This document shows positions 1 through 7,291 of a DNA stretch of 10,841 nt, one piece after another. Source of the DNA: Fimenecus sp045632525 (GTDB lineage: Bacteria > Bacillota > Clostridia > Oscillospirales > Acutalibacteraceae). Every line of letters begins with the position of its first letter. Position 1 is the first letter of the stretch. Location: positions 1 to 10,841 of the forward strand of contig JAZQWV010000011.1 in the NCBI GenBank assembly GCA_045632525.1, read 5' to 3'. The translations under genes and the position numbers were made by a program. The notes below the pieces were generated by a model. That model was given only the letters and a program-made list of their open reading frames with translations. It was not told where the DNA came from and did not search any database.

Positions 1-643
1 AGAGAGCGTTAGCAAGTTCGAGGTCACAGAATTCCATGATTGCACGTGGCTTTTCAGGTGCTTGCTTGATTGTAATAAGATGATTATCTTTAACACGGAT
101 AGTTGCATAAACAGTATCTGTGATGCCAATCTGGATATCACCATCAACAATGTTTGATGCACTGAATTTACCGATAGCATCCTGATTACCAATCTGAGAA
201 ATTGCAACTGCAACTGTATAGAATGTGCAGAGTGTGTTAAGACGGAAGAAATCAGCATCTTTAAGTGCTTCTTCAGTAGGTCTCATAACCTCTGTAAGTC
301 TGTCAGTGAGAGCAGTGAATGTCTTTAAAAGGAAGTTAACCTTTGTAAGACCCTTTGTTGGAATTGGTGTAACTTTGCCGTCAATAATTCCGTTGAATTT
401 GTCGCAGTTTGCAACAGGAATTTTGATGTCGCAATCAGCTTTGACGCCATCGTCCATACGGCAACCGTTTTTAGAAAATGTGAGTGTAGCACTTGGACCA
501 CCCTTAACATCGAAAGCTACTGAAATTGGTTTTTCGATTTTTGAAATAATTTCTTTAGCTTTTTCATCGAGTTCACAAAGGTTTTCCAATGTGCCGAGAA
601 CAGCATACATATTTATGTAAGCTAATGTTCTTGAATCAGTCAT
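1..643 (-). CDS. SCP2-like domain protein, N-terminal part (runs off left edge)
   Basis: The reading frame starts at ATG 643-641 and stays open for 214 codons to the window edge, so the C terminus is missing. A GGAGGA ribosome binding site lies about 8-13 nt upstream of the start. Residues about 40-115 look like an SCP2 (sterol carrier protein 2) fold: a beta-rich stretch (SVAFDVKGGPSATLTFSKNG), an acidic strand with ADCDIKIPV, then a helix with KFNGIIDGKV and a hydrophobic helix ending near residue 118. Residues from about 168 onward (GDIQIGITDTVYATIRVKDN, then EFCDLELANAL) resemble a second copy of the same fold, so the protein may carry two SCP2 units. SCP2 domains bind lipids or other hydrophobic ligands; the ligand here is unknown. 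No signal peptide is visible, so it should be cytoplasmic. It is transcribed divergently from secA. The family call is by pattern only and is moderately secure. Confidence 0.6.
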   Translation of the reverse strand, partial: MTDSRTLAYINMYAVLGTLENLCELDEKAKEIISKIEKPISVAFDVKGGPSATLTFSKNGCRMDDGVKADCDIKIPVANCDKFNGIIDGKVTPIPTKGLTKVNFLLKTFTALTDRLTEVMRPTEEALKDADFFRLNTLCTFYTVAVAISQIGNQDAIGKFSASNIVDGDIQIGITDTVYATIRVKDNHLITIKQAPEKPRAIMEFCDLELANAL

Positions 644-668
644 TTCTGATTCCTCCTTCGAAAAAAAT

Positions 669-683
669 TACGCTTTCAGCGTA
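669..683 (-). promoter_or_regulatory. Hairpin plus T-run in the leader of the SCP2-like gene (possible attenuator)
   Basis: On the minus strand TACGCT-GAA-AGCGTA forms a perfect 6-bp stem with a 3-nt loop and is followed by AATTTTTTT, which is the shape of a small intrinsic terminator. It sits between the predicted promoter and the ribosome binding site of the SCP2-like gene. A second inverted repeat, TAGGTTT at 708-702 with AAACCTA at 688-682, shares two bases with it and could compete with it. With the promoter proposed here, however, transcription would start near 707, so the upstream arm may be incomplete in the RNA. The short stem makes strong termination doubtful. Confidence 0.4.
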
Positions 684-713
684 GGTTTTCGCAAAAACTA
701 TAAACCTAATATA

Positions 714-742
714 AGAATACCAAATTTTCTGTATAAAATCAA
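714..742 (-). promoter_or_regulatory. Sigma-A type promoter for the SCP2-like gene
   Basis: On the minus strand a -35 TTGATT (742-737) and a -10 TATTCT (719-714) are separated by 17 nt. A second possible -10, TATATT, lies just downstream. Transcription would begin near 707, giving a leader of roughly 65 nt that contains the hairpin at 669-683. Confidence 0.55.
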
Positions 743-761
743 GAAAAAAACTTGCAAAAAT

Positions 762-774
762 TAACAAATTGTTA
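762..774. promoter_or_regulatory. 13-nt palindrome between the divergent promoters
   Basis: TAACAA-A-TTGTTA is a perfect inverted repeat with 6-bp arms around one base. It lies immediately upstream of the secA promoter and upstream of the SCP2-like gene's -35. Its position would suit a regulator acting on both genes, but AT-rich palindromes of this size also arise by chance. No regulator is assigned. Confidence 0.3.
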
Positions 775-803
775 GTGATTTTTTATAAATTGTATGATAT
801 AAT
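775..803 (+). promoter_or_regulatory. Extended -10 promoter for the secA operon
   Basis: A consensus TATAAT at 798-803 is preceded by TGA at 795-797, giving an extended -10 element. GTGATT at 775-780 is a weak -35 at 17-nt spacing that keeps the TGA core. Transcription would start near 810 and leave a leader of about 90 nt before the secA ATG. That leader has only a weak hairpin (ACATT/AATGT at 847-859) and no convincing leader peptide. Confidence 0.65.
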
Positions 804-899
804 ATGCTAGTGATAATGGGTGATTATAGATAATTTTTTCTAAGTCACATTAAAAATGTAGAAAATGTTGTTTTTATGCAACTGAAAGGATAAAAATTT

Positions 900-3629
900 A
901 TGTCTTTATTCAAAAAAATCTTTGGTGATTATTCAAGCAGAGAAGTTAAGAGAATAATCCCGATTCAAAAAAAGGTTTTGGCTCTTGAAGAAGAATACAA
1001 AGGGTTAACCGACGCACAACTTCAAGCGAAAACTGTTGAGTTTAAAGAAAGATTACAAAAAGGCGAAACTCTTGACGACATTTTGCCCGAAGCATTTGCA
1101 ACTTGTCGTGAAGCATCTGCTCGTGTTCTTAATATGCGTCATTTCCCTGTGCAGATTATTGGTGGTATTGTTCTTCACCAAGGACGAATCGCGGAAATGA
1201 GAACAGGTGAGGGTAAAACACTTGTTGCAACACTTCCTGCTTATCTTAACGCACTTTCAGGTAAGGGTGTTCACATTGTTACAGTTAACGACTATCTTGC
1301 TCGTCGTGACTCTGAATGGATGGGCAAACTTTATCGTTTCTTAGGGCTTACAGTTGGTCTTATCGTTCATGATTTAGACGGTGAACAAAGAAGAGCCGCT
1401 TATGACTGCGATATTACTTATGGTACAAATAACGAAATGGGCTTTGACTATCTTCGTGATAATATGGTTATCTATGCAGAACAGAGAGTTCAGCGTGGAC
1501 ATAACTTTGCAGTTGTTGACGAAGTTGACTCAATTCTTATCGACGAAGCAAGAACTCCGCTTATCATTTCTGGTATGGGGGACAAATCAACTGAACTTTA
1601 CAAAATTGCAAATGAATTTGCAAAGCGCCTTAAAATGTGTAAGGTTAAAGAAGTTGATGCAAAACAGGGCGTTGAAAGTTTTGCAAGTGACGATGACGAT
1701 TTTGTTGTTGATGAAAAAGCAAAAACAGCATCACTTACACAAAATGGTATTAAAAAAGCTGAAAAGTTCTTCGGTGTTGAAAACCTTGCTGATGTTGAAA
1801 ATCTTACAATTCAGCATCACATCGACCTTGCAATCAAGGCAATCGGTGTTATGAAACGCGATGTTGACTATGTTGTTAAAGATGGCGAAGTGCTCATCGT
1901 TGACGAGTTCACAGGTCGTATTATGATTGGTCGTCGTTATTCTGACGGTCTTCATCAGGCAATTGAAGCAAAAGAAAATGTTAAGGTTGAAAGAGAGTCA
2001 AAAACTCTTGCAACAATTACATTCCAAAATTATTTCAGACTTTACAATAAACTTTCAGGTATGACAGGTACTGCAATGACAGAAGAACACGAGTTCCAAG
2101 AAATCTATGAACTTGATGTTATTGAAATTCCAACAAATAAACCTGTTGTCCGTAATGACGAAGACGATGTTCTTTATAAAACAGAACTTGCAAAATATAA
2201 CGCAATTATTGAGCAGGTGCTTGAATGTAATGCAAAGGGTCAACCTGTTCTTGTTGGTACAACAAATATTGAAAAGAGTGAACTTTTAAGTAAAGTTCTT
2301 AAAAAGCGTGGCATTAAACACGAAGTGCTCAATGCTAAATATCATGACAAAGAAGCAGAAATTATTGCACAAGCAGGTAAGTTTGGTGCAGTAACAATCG
2401 CAACAAATATGGCAGGTCGTGGTACTGACATTATTCTTGGTGGTAACCCAGAATATATGGCAAGAAATGAAATGAGAAGAATGGATTATTCTGATGAACT
2501 TATTGCAGAGGCAACAGGCTTTGCAGAAACAGATAATACAGATATTCTCGAAGCAAGAAAAACCTATCAAGACCTTGAAAAGAAATATAAAGAGCAACTT
2601 CGCGACGAAGCAGATAAAGTTCGCGAAGCAGGTGGTCTCTTTATCATTGGTACAGAGCGTCACGAGTCACGCCGAATTGATAATCAGCTCAGAGGTCGTG
2701 CAGGTCGTCAGGGTGACCCTGGTCAAAGCAAATTCTACCTTTCAGCCGAAGACGAATTACTTCGTCTTTTCGCAGGTGACCGTTTCTATAATATTCTTGA
2801 TACATTCAAGAGTATGGGTGATATTCCTGTTGAAGCAAAATTGTTCACAAGCACAATTGAAGGTGCACAAAAGAAAGTTGAAGGCAATAACTTTGCAATG
2901 CGTCGTAATGTTCTTCGTTTTGACGATGTTATGAACAAGCAGAGAGAAGTTATTTATGGTCAGCGAAACAAAGTGCTTGATGGTGCAGATATTCATGCAA
3001 CAATCCTTAAAATGATTGATGATTATGTGAACGAAACAGTTGATTTCTATTGTCCTGCAGGGAATGCGGTTGCAGATTGGAATATCAACGGACTTATTAA
3101 TAAGTTTAAATATCTTGCAGGTCCTGACATTGAAAATAGTTATAACAATCCAGAGCAATTTAAAGAATATTTCTATAATAAAGCTATGGACATCTATAAC
3201 GCAAAGAGTGCTGAATATGGCGAACAAATTATGTCAGAATTAGAGCGCAAGGTTCTTCTTCATAATGTTGATATGCGTTGGATGGACCACCTTGATGCTA
3301 TGGAAGAATTAAAGCGTGGTATTTATCTTCGTTCTTATGCACAGCAAGACCCTGTTGTTGCATTCCGTATGGAAAGCTTTGACATGTTTGACGAAATGAC
3401 AGCGCTTATCCGTGAAGGCACAGTCACAACACTTCTTCTTTTCAAATTAAAGAGTGAAGAAGATGTTAAACGCGAACAAGCAGCAAAGATTACCGCAACA
3501 AGTGGTGGCACTGACGGAAGCGATAAAAAACAACCCGTTAAAAAAGGCGAAAAAGTCGGCAGAAATGACCCATGTCCTTGCGGTAGCGGTAAAAAATACA
3601 AAAAATGTTGCGGAGCAAACGAACAGTAA
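900..3629 (+). CDS. secA: SecA preprotein translocase ATPase
   Basis: SecA is the ATP-driven motor that pushes unfolded preproteins through the SecYEG channel at the cytoplasmic membrane. The 909-residue product has the full domain set. Walker A is GEGKT at 103-107, the DEAD-type Walker B is DEVD at 207-210, MTGTAMTE begins at 388, and the second helicase half holds AGRGTD (505-510) and GRAGRQGD (599-606). Between GRGTD and EAGGL (576-580) lies a charged insert of about 60 residues. It matches the variable (VAR) region that E. coli SecA has and B. subtilis SecA lacks. The C-terminal tail carries a zinc site at C892, C894, C903 and C904, the CxC-x8-CC pattern that binds SecB or ribosomes in other species. 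GAAAGGA at 884-890 sets the ATG. Length is close to that of E. coli SecA (901). It leads a three-gene operon with 12 nt to the next start. It appears intact. Confidence 0.98.
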   Translation: MSLFKKIFGDYSSREVKRIIPIQKKVLALEEEYKGLTDAQLQAKTVEFKERLQKGETLDDILPEAFATCREASARVLNMRHFPVQIIGGIVLHQGRIAEMRTGEGKTLVATLPAYLNALSGKGVHIVTVNDYLARRDSEWMGKLYRFLGLTVGLIVHDLDGEQRRAAYDCDITYGTNNEMGFDYLRDNMVIYAEQRVQRGHNFAVVDEVDSILIDEARTPLIISGMGDKSTELYKIANEFAKRLKMCKVKEVDAKQGVESFASDDDDFVVDEKAKTASLTQNGIKKAEKFFGVENLADVENLTIQHHIDLAIKAIGVMKRDVDYVVKDGEVLIVDEFTGRIMIGRRYSDGLHQAIEAKENVKVERESKTLATITFQNYFRLYNKLSGMTGTAMTEEHEFQEIYELDVIEIPTNKPVVRNDEDDVLYKTELAKYNAIIEQVLECNAKGQPVLVGTTNIEKSELLSKVLKKRGIKHEVLNAKYHDKEAEIIAQAGKFGAVTIATNMAGRGTDIILGGNPEYMARNEMRRMDYSDELIAEATGFAETDNTDILEARKTYQDLEKKYKEQLRDEADKVREAGGLFIIGTERHESRRIDNQLRGRAGRQGDPGQSKFYLSAEDELLRLFAGDRFYNILDTFKSMGDIPVEAKLFTSTIEGAQKKVEGNNFAMRRNVLRFDDVMNKQREVIYGQRNKVLDGADIHATILKMIDDYVNETVDFYCPAGNAVADWNINGLINKFKYLAGPDIENSYNNPEQFKEYFYNKAMDIYNAKSAEYGEQIMSELERKVLLHNVDMRWMDHLDAMEELKRGIYLRSYAQQDPVVAFRMESFDMFDEMTALIREGTVTTLLLFKLKSEEDVKREQAAKITATSGGTDGSDKKQPVKKGEKVGRNDPCPCGSGKKYKKCCGANEQ

Positions 3630-3634
3630 GGAGG
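3628..3634 (+). promoter_or_regulatory. Ribosome binding site that fixes a TTG start
   Basis: AAGGAGG overlaps the secA stop codon (TAA 3627-3629) and lies 7 nt before TTG 3642-3644. This ideal match and spacing support the TTG start of the second operon gene. It also implies that translation of that gene is linked to the end of secA. Confidence 0.8.
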
Positions 3635-3641
3635 AATAACA

Positions 3642-5153
3642 TTGGACGATAAGAAAAAACTTGATGGTAACACACCTGAAAATGAAAACTATCGTGACGA
3701 GATGGACGAACTTGTTCGTATTTTTAAAGAAGAACTCAGTAAAGCACAAGAAGAAGCAGAAGAAACAGACGATTTTGATGTTGAAAGCATTGAGGTTGAG
3801 GGGTATGACCCTAAAACAGTTTCGCTTGATGAAAAGCGTAGGGCTATAGTTGACTTTGACAACAACTGCGAATGCTGTGGTGAAAGACCAAGAGGAACAA
3901 AGAAAAATCCTGATAGCATTTTCTGTGAAGAATGTGAAGCAATTCTTGAAAAATATCCTTATGACTGGAAAGGTTTAGTTTCAGTTGTAGTTATCTTGGG
4001 CGTTTTGATTCTTGGCGTAATCAATTTTGCAATTGACACACCTGCGTTTTCATATATGAAAAATGGTGACAAGAATTTCAAAGCGAACAATTTCTATTCA
4101 GCGGTCAGCGATTATGATATGGCGGAGGCTTGCATTGAAGAAACTTTAAGAGAAAACTACAAAAATCTTTATGCAAAACAGATTCTTGCAGGCTATAAAG
4201 CAAATAATATGGATTTTGTTATGAACGGACTTTCATATTTTGATGATGCTACTCTTAAATTAATCGCTTTTAAAGATGTTGCTGTGATAGATGAAGAAAT
4301 CGACTTTATGCAAGCAACAATGGCAGTGATTCAAAATCATATTGCAGATTTGGAAGCTGATGAATATGATAAAATCATTGCAGAACTCGATTCTCTTTCA
4401 GGCAAAAAGATTTATGAGAAAAATGGTTCATATTATGATGAAACTGATACAGAATATACACCTGACGGCACAGAAAAGGTTTATATCTGTGACGAAGGTT
4501 GGCTCAATATATATAAGTATGCTGCGGCACAAGCAAATGAAAAAGATGACGCAGTAATGATTGAATATCTTGAAAAAGCCTTGGGTCACACAGAATATGT
4601 TGACCGTATTTGGACATCAGTTCTCGCAAGTGCTTATATTGATACAGAGCAATATGACAAGGCTCAAGCATTGCTTGAAGACATCAAAGAAATGAACGCT
4701 GAAGGTGTTGACGACAATCTCATTTTGTCAATGCTTTATCGTTATCGTGATAAAGATTATCAAAGAGCTGTTGATACTTGCGTTGAAGGTCTTAACAGTC
4801 TTGCAGAGCTTGAAGATGGTTATAATCTTGTTGCAGAAATTGGTTACACTCTTTCAATGCAAAAGACACTTAGCCTTATGATGCTCGGCAAATATACAGA
4901 TGCTTATGAGTCTGCAGAAGAATGTTGCACATATCAGATGGATGCACTTGGCACAACTGATAGCTTGTCAAGAGACCTTTGGGCAATTCTTGCACTTGCA
5001 ACACAGAACAATGAAAAATATGAAGAGTTTGAAACTGAAATCGAAGAGTCAGGAGCTTATGGAATTCCTTTCTCAAAAGATGTAACAGATTACAAAGATG
5101 GCAAAATCACACTTGAAGAAATTGTAATGAGCGGGAGATATGATTTATTATGA
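3642..5153 (+). CDS. Membrane protein with cytoplasmic zinc ribbon and extracellular TPR-like repeats
   Basis: I do not recognise a named family. Of 503 residues, 1-70 are highly acidic and probably flexible. Residues 76-98 form a likely zinc ribbon: a CxxC at C76/C79 (with C78 between them) and CEEC at C95-C98. One transmembrane helix spans about 111-131 (GLVSVVVILGVLILGVINFA). The remaining 370 residues, predicted outside, are helical repeats of TPR character, with units such as NNFYSAVSDYDMAEA (149-163), EQYDKAQALLEDIKEM, KDYQRAVDTCVEGL and GKYTDAYESAEECC. TPR repeats bind other proteins, so a scaffold or chaperone-like role at the membrane is possible. The start is TTG behind AAGGAGG; no ATG with a ribosome binding site lies nearby. 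It follows secA by 12 nt and its stop overlaps the next gene's start, which indicates one operon. Its function is inferred only from architecture. Confidence 0.9.
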   Translation: MDDKKKLDGNTPENENYRDEMDELVRIFKEELSKAQEEAEETDDFDVESIEVEGYDPKTVSLDEKRRAIVDFDNNCECCGERPRGTKKNPDSIFCEECEAILEKYPYDWKGLVSVVVILGVLILGVINFAIDTPAFSYMKNGDKNFKANNFYSAVSDYDMAEACIEETLRENYKNLYAKQILAGYKANNMDFVMNGLSYFDDATLKLIAFKDVAVIDEEIDFMQATMAVIQNHIADLEADEYDKIIAELDSLSGKKIYEKNGSYYDETDTEYTPDGTEKVYICDEGWLNIYKYAAAQANEKDDAVMIEYLEKALGHTEYVDRIWTSVLASAYIDTEQYDKAQALLEDIKEMNAEGVDDNLILSMLYRYRDKDYQRAVDTCVEGLNSLAELEDGYNLVAEIGYTLSMQKTLSLMMLGKYTDAYESAEECCTYQMDALGTTDSLSRDLWAILALATQNNEKYEEFETEIEESGAYGIPFSKDVTDYKDGKITLEEIVMSGRYDLL

Positions 5154-5707
5154 TGAGAACAGTTTATATAATCGTAAAATTTCTTACATTACCGGGTGCA
5201 ATTCTTCATGCATTCTTTGAGCACATGAGTTGTCGTTGGACGAAAGTAATCGTTGACGACGCAAGAGTTGTTCAAGCAAACGAAATGCTCGGTCACGTTG
5301 ACCATGAATTGATTAAGAGAAAAGGTGCAAGCTTTGATGTTTGCTTTATTCCTTTCTTCTTTAATTTAGCACTTGGTTTCTTGTTGCTTATGAATGGTGC
5401 AACAACAATTTATTATTTCGGAAAATATAGTGATATACTTGCTTGGATTTGTTTGTATCTTGGAATTTCTCTTTGCGCAAATCTTTTCCCACAAATTGAA
5501 GATGTTATGATGGTTAAAGAGAATTTCTTCCAAAAAGGGAAAAGCAAAGTTTCAAAGATTTTTGTAGCACCTTTTTATGCAATCTTCTTTGTTGGTGCAA
5601 GACTTGAAAAATTAGGTCTCACACTTTTAACATCAATCGCATTTTCATTTGCAGTACCAACAATTCTTGGTTGGTTTGTCCCAGCAATATATGGTGTAAT
5701 GAAATAA
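5150..5707 (+). CDS. Polytopic membrane protein resembling M50-type metalloproteases, active site altered
   Basis: This 185-residue protein has about four hydrophobic segments (roughly 64-90, 96-112, 137-150 and 155-182). The N terminus reads LPGAILHAFFEH (14-25), and residues 105-118 read GISLCANLFPQIED. This layout recalls small clostridial M50-like (site-2 protease-type) membrane proteins with an LPGxxLHExxH helix and a later HAFPSxxD motif. Here the zinc motif is not HExxH: H20 is followed by A, and the next E-H pair (E24, H25) is one residue out of register. The histidine expected before LFP is N111, while D118 is kept. It may be a pseudoprotease or a family with different chemistry. ATG 5150 overlaps the preceding TGA as ATGA, and a second ATG at 5153 is equally possible. 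GGGAGA at 5133-5138 is the likely ribosome binding site. It is the last gene of the secA operon, followed by a terminator. Confidence 0.85.
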   Translation: MMRTVYIIVKFLTLPGAILHAFFEHMSCRWTKVIVDDARVVQANEMLGHVDHELIKRKGASFDVCFIPFFFNLALGFLLLMNGATTIYYFGKYSDILAWICLYLGISLCANLFPQIEDVMMVKENFFQKGKSKVSKIFVAPFYAIFFVGARLEKLGLTLLTSIAFSFAVPTILGWFVPAIYGVMK

Positions 5708-5711
5708 AAGA

Positions 5712-5744
5712 AAAAGAACTCACAATTATGTGAGTTCTTTTTTT
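5712..5744 (+). terminator. Intrinsic terminator of the secA operon
   Basis: AAAAGAACTCACA and TGTGAGTTCTTTT form a perfect 13-bp stem around an ATTA loop, with a 7-T run ending at 5744. It starts 5 nt after the stop codon at 5707, so it clearly closes the three-gene unit. Confidence 0.93.
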
Positions 5745-5778
5745 GCAGAAAATCACCCGTAAATCGTTATATATCAAC

Positions 5779-5798
5779 AACTCTATGATACATAGGTT
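5779..5798. promoter_or_regulatory. Imperfect palindrome at the XRE gene promoter, candidate operator
   Basis: AAC(T)CTATG-ATA-CATAGGTT is an inverted repeat with 8-bp arms and one unpaired T on the left. Its right end overlaps the first two bases of the -35 box at 5797. XRE family regulators often bind such sites next to their own promoters, so autoregulation is a reasonable inference. No second copy was noticed elsewhere in the window. Confidence 0.45.
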
Positions 5799-5825
5799 GA
5801 AAAAATATTCAAAAACAGTTATTAT
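5797..5825 (+). promoter_or_regulatory. Sigma-A type promoter for the XRE regulator gene
   Basis: TTGAAA at 5797-5802 and TATTAT at 5820-5825 are separated by exactly 17 nt. Transcription would start near 5832, leaving a very short leader that contains AAAGGAG (5834-5840), 9 nt before the ATG. The terminator upstream makes this an independent transcription unit. Confidence 0.7.
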
Positions 5826-5849
5826 TTTAAGCGAAAGGAGTGTAGAAAA

Positions 5850-7274
5850 ATGGATAGTTTCAAAACAGGCGAATTTATTAAAATTTTGAGAGTTGAAAAA
5901 GGACTTACTCAAAAAGAACTTGCCGAAGCTCTTAATTGTACTGATAAAGCAATTTCACGCTGGGAAACAGGTAAGGGTTTTCCTGATATAGTTTTTCTGA
6001 CTCCTTTGGCAAGGACTTTGGACGTAACGGTTAACGAACTTCTTGCTGGTGAGCGTTTGAGTCAAGAAGAATTAGTGTCAAAAAGTGATGAAGTCATAAT
6101 ATCAACAATGCAAGAGGCAGAAGATACTAGAGAAAAAATAGAAAAAGTGATTTTTTCGGTGATTTGTGTACTTCCAATAGTGACAATGTATCTTATAATA
6201 ATTTTTAATTCATCACCCGAATTTTTAATCAGTGGAGTATTGTTATCTGTGGTCTGCTGTATGGTAGCCGGACTTTTGAAAAACAACATAAAATTTGCAT
6301 TACCGTTAATAGTTGTAGCATCTTTTTTGCCATTGCATTTAATTCGTGAGGGTTTTGATGATTTGTATCCATTCTTTTTAATGGGTGCAACAACACTTTT
6401 TGTTGGAATGACTCTTATCGGTATAGTAACCGCCATAAAAGAATTGATTAAAAAGCTTTATGCAAAGTGGAAGATTCAGGATAATGTACTAAAAGTTCTT
6501 ACTGCAATTTCACTTGTGTTGTCAATTGTTTTAGGAATAATTGGTATTGCTTATTATGAAAAGCACACAGAAGAAATAGATGTTATAGAATTTATAAGTA
6601 ATGATGAAACTCATATAGACGAGTTGATTTACAACGGACATAAATACTATGAGTGTGGAAGTAATTATATTAGAAGTAATTATGACAAAGTTTTTGCCAA
6701 TAATAATGTTTTCCCTAGGGATTTCCCATATAGTATAACACCTTATGAAACACTAAAAACCATAGATTTGAGTATTTGCATTGAATTTTTGCCTGAACTT
6801 GAAAAGGGACAAAAATATACTATGCCAAAAGACAGATATTTTATTTATTCAAATGACTCAATAACTCACCCTACAATAATTTATATTTATGAAGATAGTA
6901 GCTATTATGAGTGGTTTGTTTCAGAAGATTTTGATTTTAGAATGCCAACAACAGACACTTGTGAAATTGTAGATATTGCTCTGTATGGTAGTGCTTATTA
7001 TAATGTTATAAGTCGAATCACAGATAAAAACAAAATCGATGAGATAGTAAAAGCAAAGGGAAAGGGTGAAGATATTTCAAAATATGTAACAACAGAAGAA
7101 TATGGTGATTGGACATATATTTATATAAATTATAAAGATTCACCATTTTCTGAGAGAATAGGATATTTGAGTGATGATGGAAGTTTTATTTATACAGAAT
7201 CATGGGAGAAAAAGAACGAAGAGCATCCTCATTGGTATTATGAATACGATGATGGATGGGGACTCATGTTTTGA
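5850..7274 (+). CDS. Membrane-spanning XRE-family transcriptional regulator with extracellular sensor-like domain
   Basis: Residues 5-67 form an XRE/Cro-type helix-turn-helix: FIKILRVEKGLTQKELAEAL, then CTDKAISRWETGKGFPDI and the VNELLAGE end typical of clostridial members. A charged linker (68-97) leads to about five hydrophobic segments near 98-119, 125-143, 148-165, 172-196 and 213-236. Five helices place the last 235 residues outside the cell if the N terminus is inside. That C-terminal part is rich in Tyr, Asp, Glu and Ile, has few cysteines, and resembles no domain I can name. The layout suggests a one-component regulator that binds DNA while anchored in the membrane and senses an envelope or external signal. 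It has its own promoter and terminators on both sides. By eye, ATA is a frequent isoleucine codon here and rare in secA, and the gene is more AT-rich, which may reflect transfer or weak expression. Its targets are unknown apart from possible autoregulation. Confidence 0.9.
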   Translation: MDSFKTGEFIKILRVEKGLTQKELAEALNCTDKAISRWETGKGFPDIVFLTPLARTLDVTVNELLAGERLSQEELVSKSDEVIISTMQEAEDTREKIEKVIFSVICVLPIVTMYLIIIFNSSPEFLISGVLLSVVCCMVAGLLKNNIKFALPLIVVASFLPLHLIREGFDDLYPFFLMGATTLFVGMTLIGIVTAIKELIKKLYAKWKIQDNVLKVLTAISLVLSIVLGIIGIAYYEKHTEEIDVIEFISNDETHIDELIYNGHKYYECGSNYIRSNYDKVFANNNVFPRDFPYSITPYETLKTIDLSICIEFLPELEKGQKYTMPKDRYFIYSNDSITHPTIIYIYEDSSYYEWFVSEDFDFRMPTTDTCEIVDIALYGSAYYNVISRITDKNKIDEIVKAKGKGEDISKYVTTEEYGDWTYIYINYKDSPFSERIGYLSDDGSFIYTESWEKKNEEHPHWYYEYDDGWGLMF

Positions 7275-7291
7275 ATGATTGAAGAAATGAT

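Noticed and set aside
225..620. Plus-strand 131-codon open frame inside the SCP2-like gene
   Set aside because: It is antisense to a gene with a good ribosome binding site and a recognisable fold, and its own translation shows no domain pattern.
811..899. SecM-like leader peptide upstream of secA
   Set aside because: The only short frames (ATG 816, 5 codons; ATG 865, 6 codons) have no ribosome binding site and are too short to act as an arrest peptide.
2600..2632. Short repeated CGCGA/GAAGCAG motifs inside secA that could form small hairpins
   Set aside because: They follow from coding RDEADKVREA in the conserved variable region of SecA and have no T-run or regulatory context.
2286..2663. 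Cysteine- and phenylalanine-rich minus-strand open frame inside secA
   Set aside because: This composition is typical of the antisense of an AT-rich, lysine/glutamate-rich gene; secA fully explains the region.
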